Positions 28,924-37,603 are shown, counted from the stretch's first letter. The stretch is 64,000 nt of DNA from Rhodobacter sp. (GCA_027489175.1 JAIYAE010000014.1:124001-188000), one strand, 5' to 3'. The notes: generated by a model not told the origin, from the sequence alone. Numbers and translations: made by a program.

Positions 28924-28938
28924 ATGAGGGAAACTCAT
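28924..28938. promoter_or_regulatory. Candidate operator between gcdH and its LysR regulator
   Basis: Perfect inverted repeat ATGAG-GGAAA-CTCAT, ending 1 base before the LysR start codon and overlapping the region where its ribosome-binding site must lie. A compact dyad in a divergent LysR/target intergenic region is where such regulators usually bind; here it would also block its own translation start region. Not tested. Confidence 0.4.
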
Positions 28939-28939
28939 A

Positions 28940-29842
28940 ATGCTGCCCCGCCGCCACCTGCCGCCGATCCCCGCCCTGATGGCGCTTGAGGCGGTGGATC
29001 GCCTTGGCACCGCCTCTGCTGCGGCTGAGGAACTCAGCCTGACCCAAGGCGCCATCAGCCGCGCCTTGCAGGGGCTGGAGGCGCAGCTTGGCGTCCGCCT
29101 TCTGATCCGCGAACGCCAGCGCTTGGCGCTGACCCCTGCCGCCCGCGACTACGTGGCCGAGGTGCGGCGCGCGCTCCATACCCTCGCTTCTGCCTCGCTG
29201 ACCCTGCGCGCCAACCCGACCGGCGGCAGCCTGAACCTTGCGATCTTGCCTGCCTTCGGGATGCACTGGCTCGCCCCCCGCCTGCCGCGCTTTACCGAGG
29301 CGCATCCGGAGGTGACGCTGAACCTCGCCACGCGCCTCCGCCCCTTCGATTTTGCCGGGTCCGGCTTTGACGCGGCCATTCATTACGGTCGGCAGGATTG
29401 GCCGGGCACCGCCAGCCTGAAACTCATGGACGAGGCGCTGATCGCCGTCGCCGCCCCGTCGCTGGTCCCCCAGCCGCTGGCGAAGGCCCAGGATATCCTG
29501 CGCCACCCGCTTTTGCAGATGGAAAGCCGCACCGGCGATTGGGGCCGCTGGCTTTCGCATCACGGGGCAGGGGGCCAGCGCCCGGCGGGGATGCTCTTCG
29601 ACCAGTTCGCGACCATGGCCCAAGGGGCTGTACATGGGCTGGGGATTGCCCTCCTACCCACCTTCCTGATCCCGCGCGAACTGGCGGAGGGTCGCCTGAT
29701 CCCCGTCTTCGGCGGCGCGGTCCCCGCACTCGGCAGCTATTCCCTCGTCTGGCCCAATGACCAGCCCGAGCGCGGCCCCCTCACCTCCTTCCGCCTCTGG
29801 CTGGCGAAGGAGGTTCACTCCCAGACAAACCCACCCGAATAA
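28940..29842 (+). CDS. LysR-family transcriptional regulator (GcvA-like; probable gcdH regulator)
   Basis: A 300-residue LysR-type regulator. The N-terminal winged helix is residues 8-66 (ALEAVDRLGTASAAAEELSL, TQGAISRALQGLEAQLGVRL), followed by a substrate-binding domain with LAPRLPRF and FDAAIHYGRQDWPG, a GcvA/AmpR subgroup pattern. Its position, divergent from gcdH with 88 bases between, suggests it controls gcdH in response to glutarate or its CoA ester (inference from the usual gcdR-gcdH layout). The 3' end overlaps the convergent unknown gene by 28 bases. Confidence 0.9.
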   Translation: MLPRRHLPPIPALMALEAVDRLGTASAAAEELSLTQGAISRALQGLEAQLGVRLLIRERQRLALTPAARDYVAEVRRALHTLASASLTLRANPTGGSLNLAILPAFGMHWLAPRLPRFTEAHPEVTLNLATRLRPFDFAGSGFDAAIHYGRQDWPGTASLKLMDEALIAVAAPSLVPQPLAKAQDILRHPLLQMESRTGDWGRWLSHHGAGGQRPAGMLFDQFATMAQGAVHGLGIALLPTFLIPRELAEGRLIPVFGGAVPALGSYSLVWPNDQPERGPLTSFRLWLAKEVHSQTNPPE

Positions 29843-30762
29843 AGCCGCGCCACCACCGCCCGGCGCATGGCGATGGCAAGGCGGTCATGGAAGATCTCCA
29901 AAGCCCGCGGGGCCGTGGCCTCGTCCAGCCACCCGCGCCCCAGCCGCCAGTGGCGGAAGAAGATCCAGTCCAACGTGTTCTCGCGCAGCCTTGGCATCCC
30001 CGCGCGCACCTGTTCGGCGGTCAACGCCGGACCGATCAGCGCATTAGGCCCCCAGCGCAAACGCGCCTCTTCGGCTGCCGCCATGCTGCGCGCCATACCT
30101 TCGGCAACGTCGGCCTTCGTGATCCGCATCAACCGGTCAATTTCTTCACGCCGTGTGGGCGGCAGGTCTGCCACGGCCTTTTCCACCGCTGTCGTGAAGC
30201 GCGCATCTGCCTCGAACCCCAGCGCCCACTCAAAGGGCAGCCCGCGCCAATGCACTACTTCAGCCGCAGGGGTCCACTGCCCATCAGCTACAAGCCCCAA
30301 AGCCTCCAACACCGAAATCACATCTGGTGTCGCAAATGCAGGCCCGGTTCCTTGACCGGCAAGGATGTTCGCAGTTATCGGCGGCCTGTTGTTCGTAACT
30401 GTCCATTGGGTCATGCCCGACAGGCTTGTGACGACACGGTCGGGATGCTTCTTGCTTGTTCCAGAAAGATACTCAATCCGGCCAATCTGATGCGCCAGCC
30501 ACAGCACCGCCACCGCAACATCTTCCCAGTACGGCAGCACCTCCGGCAATCGCGGCTCAGGCTTCGGGCTTGCCCCCCAACCCACATCTTCTGCCTGTCC
30601 CAGCGCCACCAGCGCCATGCAGGCAATCTGATAGCTGGTCGAGAACATGTGGTCCCAACCTCCTCGCGGCGGGTCATTGCGGGGGTCCAAAGGCCAGGCT
30701 TCCCGCAGAAATCCCACCACCGCCTCCGCCATCTCCGGCGTCATTTCCGGCATGTCCTGCAT
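29815..30762 (-). CDS. Unknown protein, 315 residues
   Basis: A soluble 315-residue protein with no signal peptide or membrane segment. Trp-rich and acidic in the first third (PLDPRNDPPRGGWDHMF, PYWEDVAVAVLWLAHQ), helical with several ARRM-type basic patches in the last third (AIAMRRAVVARL). Three in-frame ATGs lie at 30762, 30753 and 30744; 30762 is preferred because of GGAGAGAG about 9 bases upstream. I do not recognise the family. It is divergent from the MoxR ATPase gene, sharing about 96 bases. Confidence 0.72.
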   Translation of the reverse strand: MQDMPEMTPEMAEAVVGFLREAWPLDPRNDPPRGGWDHMFSTSYQIACMALVALGQAEDVGWGASPKPEPRLPEVLPYWEDVAVAVLWLAHQIGRIEYLSGTSKKHPDRVVTSLSGMTQWTVTNNRPPITANILAGQGTGPAFATPDVISVLEALGLVADGQWTPAAEVVHWRGLPFEWALGFEADARFTTAVEKAVADLPPTRREEIDRLMRITKADVAEGMARSMAAAEEARLRWGPNALIGPALTAEQVRAGMPRLRENTLDWIFFRHWRLGRGWLDEATAPRALEIFHDRLAIAMRRAVVARLYSGGFVWE

Positions 30763-30858
30763 CGCAACACTCTCTCCATCCCGATGCCCCACTCCAAGCC
30801 GCCTTGACTTCACGCCCCCAAGACCGACCATTGTCACCTGACAGCATGAGGCCGCCCC

Positions 30859-31761
30859 GTGACCCAGATCCCCACCTCTATCGACGGCGTGGAAACCCTG
30901 CTGGCAGGCCAAGGCTACGTCGCCTCGCGTGCGCTTGCCACTGTCGTCTTCCTGTCCCTCAAACTCGGCCGCCCGCTCTTTCTGGAAGGGGAGGCGGGCG
31001 TCGGCAAGACCGAGATTGCCAAGGTTCTCGCCACTGCCCTTGGCCGCCGCCTGATCCGTCTGCAATGCTACGAAGGCCTCGACGCGGCCTCTGCCGTCGC
31101 CGAATGGAACTTCGCCGCCCAGATGATCGCCATCCGCACCGCCGAAGGCAGCACTGACCGAGACCAGCTGAAGGCCGAGCTTTTCACCGAAGAGTACCTG
31201 ATCGAACGCCCGCTTCTCGCCGCCATGCGCCCGCAGGCCGGTGGCGCGCCGGTCCTTCTCATCGACGAACTTGACCGCACGGATGAGCCGTTCGAGGCCT
31301 TCCTCCTCGAAGCCCTCTCGGACTTCCAGGTCACCATCCCCGAACTTGGCACTATCAAGGCCCCCGAACCCCCTATCGTCATCCTCACCTCCAACCGCAC
31401 GCGTGAGGTGCATGACGCCCTGAAACGCCGCTGTCTGTATCATTGGGTCGACTACCCCGCCTTCGACCGCGAGCTTGCCATCCTGAACGCCCGCGCCCCC
31501 GAAGCCAGCGCCAGCCTGTCGCGCGAAGTGGTGGCCTTCGTCCAAGCCCTGCGGCGAGAGGATTTGTTCAAGCGCCCCGGCGTCGCCGAAACCATCGACT
31601 GGGCGAAATGCCTTCTGGCCCTCGACGTCGTGGCCCTCTCGCCTGAGGTGATCTCAGACACCCTCGGCGCGATCCTGAAATACCAGGACGACATCCAGAA
31701 ACTGCAAGGTTTGGAGACCGCAAAACTCCTCGATCAAGTCCGCCGCGAAGTCGCCGCATGA
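30859..31761 (+). CDS. MoxR-family AAA+ ATPase (CoxD-like)
   Basis: A 300-residue AAA+ ATPase of the MoxR/CoxD group. Walker A GEAGVGKTEIAKVL near residue 41, Walker B VLLIDELDRTDE near 132, and sensor 1 ILTSNRTRE near 175. GTG start. In carboxydotrophs CoxD helps build the Cu/Mo active site of CO dehydrogenase, working with the VWA protein CoxE; here the same pair is followed by XdhC- and molybdopterin-binding genes, so maturation of a molybdenum hydroxylase is the likely role. No structural subunits of such an enzyme are in the window. Confidence 0.9.
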   Translation: MTQIPTSIDGVETLLAGQGYVASRALATVVFLSLKLGRPLFLEGEAGVGKTEIAKVLATALGRRLIRLQCYEGLDAASAVAEWNFAAQMIAIRTAEGSTDRDQLKAELFTEEYLIERPLLAAMRPQAGGAPVLLIDELDRTDEPFEAFLLEALSDFQVTIPELGTIKAPEPPIVILTSNRTREVHDALKRRCLYHWVDYPAFDRELAILNARAPEASASLSREVVAFVQALRREDLFKRPGVAETIDWAKCLLALDVVALSPEVISDTLGAILKYQDDIQKLQGLETAKLLDQVRREVAA

Positions 31762-31762
31762 C

Positions 31763-31822
31763 CTTTCACATTTGCACAAATATCCCACGGGGAGTGCGAG
31801 GGGTGTGAAACCCCTCGCTCCG
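31763..31822 (-). repeat. Dispersed TATTTG intergenic element, copy d, with hairpin
   Basis: Read on the - strand: a hairpin CGAGGGG-TTTCACA-CCCCTCG (31798-31818 on +), then CACTCCCCGTGG, then GATATTTGTGCAAATGTGAA. This hairpin-plus-motif design is nearly the same as copy g. It fills the gap between the moxR stop and the start of the VWA gene, in opposite orientation to both genes. Confidence 0.7.
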
Positions 31823-31825
31823 ACG

Positions 31826-33076
31826 ATGGTCACCTACCCGGCGCTCGACATCCCAGAAGACGGCAAGCTTGCCCAAAACATCACCCATTTCGCCCGCGCC
31901 CTCAGGAAGGCGGGGCTGCCCATCGGCCCGGGCCGCATCCTTGACACCATCCGCGCGGTTGAAGCCGCGGGTTTCACCCAGCGTGAGGATTTCTACCACA
32001 CCCTCCACGCCTGCCTCGTCAGCCGCCCCGAACACCGCACCATCTTTGCCGAGGTGTTCCGCCTCTTCTGGCGCGATCCGCAGTTCCTTGAACACATGAT
32101 GTCGCTCCTTATTCCGCAGGTGAAGGGCACGCAGGACGATCGCGCCGCCGCCCCCGCCGAACGCCGCGCGGCCGAGGCGCTGTTGGACGGCACCCTTCCG
32201 CCGCCGGCCAAGGACGAAACGCTAGGCGAAGAGATCACCATCGACGCCACTGCCACCCAGTCGGCTGAAGAACGCCTTCGGACCCTCGACTTTGAACTCA
32301 TGTCCACGGCCGAGATGGCCGAAGCCAAGCGCATGCTGGCCCGGCTTTCCCTGCCGGTGAAACCCCTTGTCACCCGCCGCGCCCACGCCGCCAACCACGG
32401 CAAGGCGATCGACCTTCGCCGCACGCTTCGCCAAAGCCTGCGCCAGGGGGGCGAGATCACCAGCCTTGCCAGAAAATCCCCCTCAACCCGCTGGCCGAAC
32501 CTGATCGTGCTTTGTGATATCTCGGGGTCGATGGCCGACTATTCCCGTATGGTCCTGCATTTCGTCCATGCCGTCGCCAACCGCAAAGGCCAGGGCTGGG
32601 CCCGCGTCCATGCCTTCACCTTCGGCACGCGGCTGACCAACATCACCCGCCACCTCGCCCGCCGCGACGTGGACGCCGCCCTCAACGCCGCCGGCGCGCA
32701 GGCGCAGGACTGGTCGGGCGGCACCCGCATCGGGCCATCCTTGCGCGCCTTCAACCGCGACTGGTCGCGCCGCGTGCTGGGGCAGGGGGCGGTTGTCCTT
32801 CTGATCACCGACGGGCTTGACCGCGACGATTCGGGGGCCCTCGCGAAAGAAATTGAGCGTCTCCACCTTTCCTGCCGCCGGCTGATCTGGCTGAACCCGC
32901 TTCTGCGCTGGACCGGCTTTGCGCCAAAGGCCGCCGGCATCCGCGCCATGCTGCCCCATGTCGACAGCTTCCGTGCGGGCCACTCCATCGCCTCGCTTGA
33001 AGCCTTGGGCGCTGCCATCTCCACCCCCGGTGACAGCGGCGACAAGGCCCGCCTGATGGCGCTTCTTGCCGATTAG
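31826..33076 (+). CDS. VWA domain protein (CoxE-like)
   Basis: A 416-residue protein with a C-terminal von Willebrand A domain. The MIDAS metal site is DISGSMADYS near residue 231, with the later Thr in SGGTRIG near 300 and D in LLITDGLD near 332. The N-terminal ~200 residues are the helical CoxE region (RALRKAGLPIGPGRILD). MoxR-VWA pairs act as chaperones inserting metals or helping assembly. The start at 31826 lacks a good ribosome-binding site; the hairpin of copy d is directly upstream, so expression may depend on coupling to moxR. A longer start at 31772 is possible. Confidence 0.88.
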   Translation: MVTYPALDIPEDGKLAQNITHFARALRKAGLPIGPGRILDTIRAVEAAGFTQREDFYHTLHACLVSRPEHRTIFAEVFRLFWRDPQFLEHMMSLLIPQVKGTQDDRAAAPAERRAAEALLDGTLPPPAKDETLGEEITIDATATQSAEERLRTLDFELMSTAEMAEAKRMLARLSLPVKPLVTRRAHAANHGKAIDLRRTLRQSLRQGGEITSLARKSPSTRWPNLIVLCDISGSMADYSRMVLHFVHAVANRKGQGWARVHAFTFGTRLTNITRHLARRDVDAALNAAGAQAQDWSGGTRIGPSLRAFNRDWSRRVLGQGAVVLLITDGLDRDDSGALAKEIERLHLSCRRLIWLNPLLRWTGFAPKAAGIRAMLPHVDSFRAGHSIASLEALGAAISTPGDSGDKARLMALLAD

Positions 33077-33220
33077 GCGGCGCTTTGCCGACAGCTATCG
33101 CAATTCACCTGCCTGATATCGCATATCAGCGCAAAGCAGCGTCATGTGGGTCATCGGATCGCAAGGGAACCGGACCGCACTGGCCGCGTTATCCCCATGA
33201 CCATCAGTATGAGGAATAGA

Positions 33221-35500
33221 ATGAGAAAGCTTCTGATCTCCACGACGGCCCTCTCGGTGGCGCTGTCCCCCGTGGCGACCTTCCCCAGTTACGCCCAGAC
33301 CATGGCCGAAGACGGCTCGGTGATCGGGCTCGATGGCACGGTGCTTTGCGTGCCCACCGCTGAGGCCGCCTGCGATCTTGAGGCGATCATTCAGACGCTG
33401 CAGGCTGACGCCGCCCTGGCCGAACAGCTGCGCCTGGACGAAGAGGCCCGCATCGCCGCTGAAGCCGCCGCTGCAGCCGAAGCCGCAGCGGCCGAGGCTG
33501 CTGCCGCAGAAGCCGCCGCCGCCGCTGAAACCGCTGCCGCCGAAGCGGCCGCGGCCGAAGCCGCCGCTGCTGAAGCCGCTGCAGTCGACACCGATGCCGC
33601 CGAGGCCGCCGCTGCCGAAGCTGCCGCCGCCGAAGCCGCAGCCGTAGAGGCCGCCGCCGCTGAAGCCGCCGCCGCCGAGGCTGCCGCCGCTGAAGCCGCC
33701 GCATCTGAAGCTTCTGCAGCAGAGGCCGCCGCCGCTGAAGCCGCAGCCGCTGATGCAGCCCTTGCCGAACAACTGCGCCTGGAAGAAGAAGCCGCCGCGG
33801 AAGCCGCCGCCGCTGCAGAAGCCCCAGCTGTCGAAGAAGCACCCGCCGTTGAAGAGGCTCCGGTCGTTGAGGAAGCGCCGGTTGTAGAAGAGGCACCGGT
33901 TGTTGAAGAGGCGCCGGTGGTTGAAGAGGCCCCCGTCGTTGAAGAAGCCCCGGCGGAAGAAGCCCCAGTGATGGAAGAGGCCCCTGCCGTCGAAGAAGCG
34001 CCGGTTGTTGAAGAAGCTCCGGTCGTTGAAGAAGCGCCGGTGGTTGAAGAGGCCCCCGTGGTCGAAGAAGCCCCAGCCGTTGAAGGCGAAGTTGCTGCTG
34101 AAGGTGAAGTTGCCGTCGAAGCCCCCGCAGAAGGCGTGATCGACTCGGCCACCGGTGAGGTGATTGACCCAGCCGTTGCCGCCGCCGCCGTGGCCGCTGC
34201 CGAGGCAGAGCTTGCCATCAGCGACACCGGTGAAATGGTTGACCCGGCCGCCGGCCTTCGCGTGGCCGAACCTCTGGACCTTGAGACCGTCGAACCCGTT
34301 GACGCCCCCGTGGTCTCTGAGGCCGAAGTGGAAAGCCTGACCGAACTTCTGACCCTTGACCCGACCGCCGTCGACCCCGAAGCGGTGGTGGCCGCGGCCG
34401 CTGTCGCTTCGGCACCCGCAGCCGAAGGCGAAACCGCCGCTCCGGCCCCGCTTGACCCGGAAACCAGCGCCGATGTCGTCAGCGCGGTGACCGAAACCAT
34501 CGCGGCGGAAACCGTCCGCACCTCAGCCGAGGAATTCGCCGCCGCCCCGGTGGCAATGTCCGAAGGCAAGAAAAGCGGCCTTTCCAACCTGGAAAAGGCG
34601 GGCCTCGTGGTCCTTGGCGCGCTGGTCGTCGGTTCGATCATCAAGTCGAACAACGACGCCCGTGAAGTACGTGAGGTGGACACCCGCGTGGTCTCGAACA
34701 CCGGTGACCGCGTGGTGGTGCTGCGCCCCGATGGCACCTATCAGGTGCTGAAGGACGATGACACCGTGATCCGCCGCCCCGGCAACACCGTGCGCACCGA
34801 AACCTTCCGCGACGGTTCGACCCGGACCATCGTGGACCGTCCGAACGGCACCCAGCTGGTGACAATCCGCGATGCGACCGGCCGCGTCCTGCGCCGGGCC
34901 ACCTATGACAGCCTTGGCCGCGAACTGGTGCTGATCGACGATCTGGCCCAGGAAGAGGTGGTTGTGGTCAGCGAACTGCCGCGCCCCCGGTCGCGCATCG
35001 TGATCTCGTCCAAGGACAACGATACCGCACTGAAGCGGGAACTCGCGGCGCTTGAGGCGGATACGGCGGGGCGGAAATTCTCGCTGCGCCAGATCCGCGA
35101 AATCCCGCAGGTGCGGGCGCTTGCGGCGGTGATCGACACCCAGAACGTGACCTTCGCCAGCGGCTCGGCTGCCATCGCCCCAAGCGAAGCGCGCAATCTG
35201 GCCGACCTTGGCCGCGTCATGCAGGAACTGCTTGAAGTGAACCCGGATGAGGTCTTCCTCGTCGAAGGGCACACCGATGCCACCGGCAAGGCCGCGCTGA
35301 ACTTGGCGCTGTCGGACCGTCGTGCGGAATCGGTGGCGCTGGCGCTGACGGAATACTTCGACATCCCGCCGGAAAACATGGTGGTCCAAGGCTATGGCGA
35401 GACAGAGCTTCTGATCGACACCCAGGCCAACGAACCCCTGAACCGCCGCGTCGAAGTGCGGGTCATCACGCCGCTGATGCGCAGCGCCACCCTGCGCTAA
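33221..35500 (+). CDS. OmpA-family protein with long repeat-rich region
   Basis: A 759-residue envelope protein. Order: signal peptide MRKLLISTTALSVALSPVAT...YAQ (residues 1-26); an Ala/Glu coiled stretch of AEAAA-type repeats (about 77-200); a Pro/Glu/Val segment of EEAPVV hexamer repeats (about 203-287); an acidic linker; one hydrophobic helix (VVLGALVVGSII, about 462-475); a beta-rich segment; and a C-terminal OmpA peptidoglycan-binding domain (FASGSAAI near 644, GHTDATG, LSDRRA). The Asp and Arg that hold diaminopimelate are present. GAGGA lies 5 bases before ATG 33221, which decides the start. It sits inside the Cox-type maturation operon but looks unrelated to it. Confidence 0.93.
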   Translation: MRKLLISTTALSVALSPVATFPSYAQTMAEDGSVIGLDGTVLCVPTAEAACDLEAIIQTLQADAALAEQLRLDEEARIAAEAAAAAEAAAAEAAAAEAAAAAETAAAEAAAAEAAAAEAAAVDTDAAEAAAAEAAAAEAAAVEAAAAEAAAAEAAAAEAAASEASAAEAAAAEAAAADAALAEQLRLEEEAAAEAAAAAEAPAVEEAPAVEEAPVVEEAPVVEEAPVVEEAPVVEEAPVVEEAPAEEAPVMEEAPAVEEAPVVEEAPVVEEAPVVEEAPVVEEAPAVEGEVAAEGEVAVEAPAEGVIDSATGEVIDPAVAAAAVAAAEAELAISDTGEMVDPAAGLRVAEPLDLETVEPVDAPVVSEAEVESLTELLTLDPTAVDPEAVVAAAAVASAPAAEGETAAPAPLDPETSADVVSAVTETIAAETVRTSAEEFAAAPVAMSEGKKSGLSNLEKAGLVVLGALVVGSIIKSNNDAREVREVDTRVVSNTGDRVVVLRPDGTYQVLKDDDTVIRRPGNTVRTETFRDGSTRTIVDRPNGTQLVTIRDATGRVLRRATYDSLGRELVLIDDLAQEEVVVVSELPRPRSRIVISSKDNDTALKRELAALEADTAGRKFSLRQIREIPQVRALAAVIDTQNVTFASGSAAIAPSEARNLADLGRVMQELLEVNPDEVFLVEGHTDATGKAALNLALSDRRAESVALALTEYFDIPPENMVVQGYGETELLIDTQANEPLNRRVEVRVITPLMRSATLR
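33455..33825 (+). repeat. AEAAA codon repeats within the OmpA gene
   Basis: Imperfect tandem repeat of a 12-15 base unit like GCCGCTGAAGCCGCC, coding for (A)EAAA. About 25 units with changing third positions, so the DNA copies have diverged while the peptide stays constant. The bulk is predicted as a long helix. Confidence 0.8.
33829..34083 (+). repeat. EEAPVV repeats within the OmpA gene
   Basis: Tandem 18-base repeats coding for E-E-A-P-V-V (GAAGAGGCGCCGGTTGTT-like), about 14 units with a few variants (EEAPAE, VMEEAP). Synonymous changes are spread over the copies. Likely an extended spacer that spans the periplasm; repeat number could vary between strains. Confidence 0.8.
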
Positions 35501-35523
35501 GCCGCCGCTGCACCATAAACCCA

Positions 35524-35551
35524 AAGGCCGCCGGGACACCCCGGCGGCCTT
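35524..35551 (+). terminator. Intrinsic-type terminator after ompA-like gene
   Basis: 12-bp stem AAGGCCGCCGGG / CCCGGCGGCCTT with a 4-base loop, starting 23 bases after the OmpA stop, followed by CGTCATTTC. The T-run is weak but the stem is strong. It separates the OmpA gene from xdhC, so xdhC probably has its own promoter. Confidence 0.65.
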
Positions 35552-35612
35552 CGTCATTTCAGTGGCAAACCGCTGATCGGGGACGCATACTCGCGGCTGG
35601 AGGAAGACCCCG

Positions 35613-36599
35613 ATGACCCGCGCCGCCCATGACATGATCGTTGAGACCGCCCTAGACTGGCACCGCTCCGGCATAGGGGCGGCGCTGGCCACCGTGGTTG
35701 AAACCTGGGGCTCTGCCCCGCGTCAGGCGGGCAGCCAGCTGGCGATCTCGGGCGCGGGCGACATGGCGGGGTCAGTCTCGGGCGGCTGTGTCGAAGGCGC
35801 CGTGGTGACCGAGGCGCTTGCCGCCCTGCAGGACCGCCAGCCCCGGCTTCTGACCTACGGCGTCAGCGATGAAACCGCGTTTTCCGTGGGCCTCGCCTGT
35901 GGCGGCACCATCCGCATCCTTGTCGAACCCATCGGCGACGGCCCCCATGCCCTGCCTGAGGCCCTGCTGGCCCAGCTGACCGAGGCCCGCGCCGCCCCCC
36001 GCGCCGTGGCCCTTGTCACCGACCTTGCCACCTGGACCCGCCGCCTTGTCCCCGCTGGCCAGGACCCCGCCACCGACGCGCGCCTGCGCAGCGACCGTTC
36101 AGGGACCGAGGAGGACGGCCGCTTCATCGCCGTCCACAACCCGCCCCTGCGCCTGATCGTCGTCGGCGCGGTCCATATCGCCCAGGCCCTTCTCTCCATG
36201 GCGCGGGAATGTGGCTACGCCTGCACCCTGATCGACCCGCGCAGCGCCTTCGGCTCGGCCAGCCGGTTTCCGGGGCAGGTGATCCTTGAGGATTGGCCCG
36301 ATGACGCGCTGGCCAGCCTCGCCCCCGATAGCCGCACCGCCATCGTCACCCTGACGCATGACCCGAAGCTGGACGACCCCGCCCTGCGCTTTGCACTTGG
36401 CGCCCCGGTCTTCTACATCGGCGCGCTGGGGTCGAAGAAGACCCATGCCAAGCGCCTTGACCGGCTGGCTGCCGCAGGCTTCGCGCCGGACCAGATCGCC
36501 CGCATCCATGCCCCCGTCGGCCTTGACATCGGCGCCCGCACCCCGGCCGAAATCGCCGTGTCGATCCTGGCCCAGATCACCCAGACCCTGCGCGCCTGA
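35613..36599 (+). CDS. XdhC/CoxF-family molybdenum enzyme maturation protein
   Basis: A 328-residue XdhC/CoxI-family protein. N-terminal domain: ALATVVETWGSAPRQAG near residue 23, VSGGCVEGAVV near 53, and GLACGGTIRILVEP near 93; the two Gly-flanked Cys are family hallmarks for molybdenum-cofactor binding. C-terminal Rossmann-like domain: VVGAVHIAQALLSMARE near 188 and YIGALGSKKTHAKRL near 268. XdhC binds and sulfurates Mo cofactor and hands it to xanthine dehydrogenase-type enzymes. Its stop overlaps the start of the following molybdopterin-binding gene. Confidence 0.93.
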   Translation: MTRAAHDMIVETALDWHRSGIGAALATVVETWGSAPRQAGSQLAISGAGDMAGSVSGGCVEGAVVTEALAALQDRQPRLLTYGVSDETAFSVGLACGGTIRILVEPIGDGPHALPEALLAQLTEARAAPRAVALVTDLATWTRRLVPAGQDPATDARLRSDRSGTEEDGRFIAVHNPPLRLIVVGAVHIAQALLSMARECGYACTLIDPRSAFGSASRFPGQVILEDWPDDALASLAPDSRTAIVTLTHDPKLDDPALRFALGAPVFYIGALGSKKTHAKRLDRLAAAGFAPDQIARIHAPVGLDIGARTPAEIAVSILAQITQTLRA

Positions 36600-37603
36600 T
36601 GCAGTTCGGCCCCGTCCCCCTGGCTGAGGCTGAAGGCGCGATCCTCGCCCATTCTGTGCCGCTGCCCGGCACGCGGCTGCGCAAGGGCCTGATCCTGACC
36701 GCTTCCGACCTTGTCACCCTCAGCGCCCAGGGGCTGACCGAGGTGACGGTGGCCCGCCTCGCGCCGACGGATGTCCATGAAGACGCTGCCGCCCTTGCCG
36801 TGGCCCAGGCGATTGTCGCGGCCAATGCCGGGCTGGCCTTGCGCCCGGTCGGCACCGGGCGGGTCAACCTGCATGCCAAAGCCCCCGGCGTGCTTGAGGT
36901 GCTGGCCGATCGGGTCAATGCCATGAACGCCGTCGATCCGATGATCACCCTTGCCACTGTCCCCCGCTGGCAGCGCCTTGCGGCCGAGGAAATGGCGGCC
37001 ACCGTCAAGATCATCGCCTACGGGGTTGACGGCGCGGCCTTGGCGCGTGCCTGCGCGGCGGGGGCAGGGGCCCTGCGCCTTCGCCCCGCAACCCTGACCA
37101 CCGCCGCCCTGATCCAGACCACCACGGCCACGGGGGAGGCTACCCCCCACCGCGCTATTACCCAGCGCCTCAGCGCGCTCAACGTCCGGCTTGCCGGGCA
37201 GCACAGCGTTCCCCACCGCGAAGATGCGCTTGCCGCCGCCCTGACCGCCAGCACCGGGGTTGACCTGATCCTGATCCTCACCGCCTCGGCCACCTCAGAC
37301 CCGATGGATGTGGCCCCGCAGGCGCTGCGCCGGGCGGGCGGCGTTGTCCACCGCTTTGGCATGCCGGTCGATCCCGGCAACCTTCTTTTCCTTGGGCAGT
37401 TGGGCGACACGCCCGTGATCGGCCTGCCCGGTTGCGCCAAAAGCCCGGCCCTGAACGGCGCCGACTGGGTGATGGAGCGGTTGATCTGCGGCGTCCCCGT
37501 CACCAGCACCGATATCGCGGGCATGGGCGTGGGCGGCCTGCTGAAGGAAATCCCCCAGCGCGGCCGCCTGCGTGAAGCGAAGCCTGAAGCCCCAAGCGCA
37601 TGA
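36599..37603 (+). CDS. Molybdopterin-binding protein (MoCF_biosynth fold)
   Basis: A 334-residue protein that begins LAEAEGAILAHSVPLPGTRLRKG, as in proteins paired with XdhC, and ends with a molybdopterin-binding MogA/MoeA-type domain (LILTASATSDPMDVAPQALRRAGG near residue 222, TPVIGLPGCAKSPALNG near 265). Overlapping xdhC by one base, it probably acts in the same cofactor maturation path. The exact step is not known. Its TGA stop lies in the A-run that serves as the T-tract of the infC terminator on the other strand. Confidence 0.85.
   Translation: MQFGPVPLAEAEGAILAHSVPLPGTRLRKGLILTASDLVTLSAQGLTEVTVARLAPTDVHEDAAALAVAQAIVAANAGLALRPVGTGRVNLHAKAPGVLEVLADRVNAMNAVDPMITLATVPRWQRLAAEEMAATVKIIAYGVDGAALARACAAGAGALRLRPATLTTAALIQTTTATGEATPHRAITQRLSALNVRLAGQHSVPHREDALAAALTASTGVDLILILTASATSDPMDVAPQALRRAGGVVHRFGMPVDPGNLLFLGQLGDTPVIGLPGCAKSPALNGADWVMERLICGVPVTSTDIAGMGVGGLLKEIPQRGRLREAKPEAPSA

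Noticed and set aside
33455..34083. CRISPR-like array
   Set aside because: The repeats are 12-18 bases, without spacers, in frame within a protein; no cas gene is present.
33391..34737. Ser/Ala/Thr-repeat protein on the - strand of the OmpA gene
   Set aside because: The repeats are reverse complements of the AEAAA and EEAPVV codons; no start signal or signal peptide, so it is a shadow.
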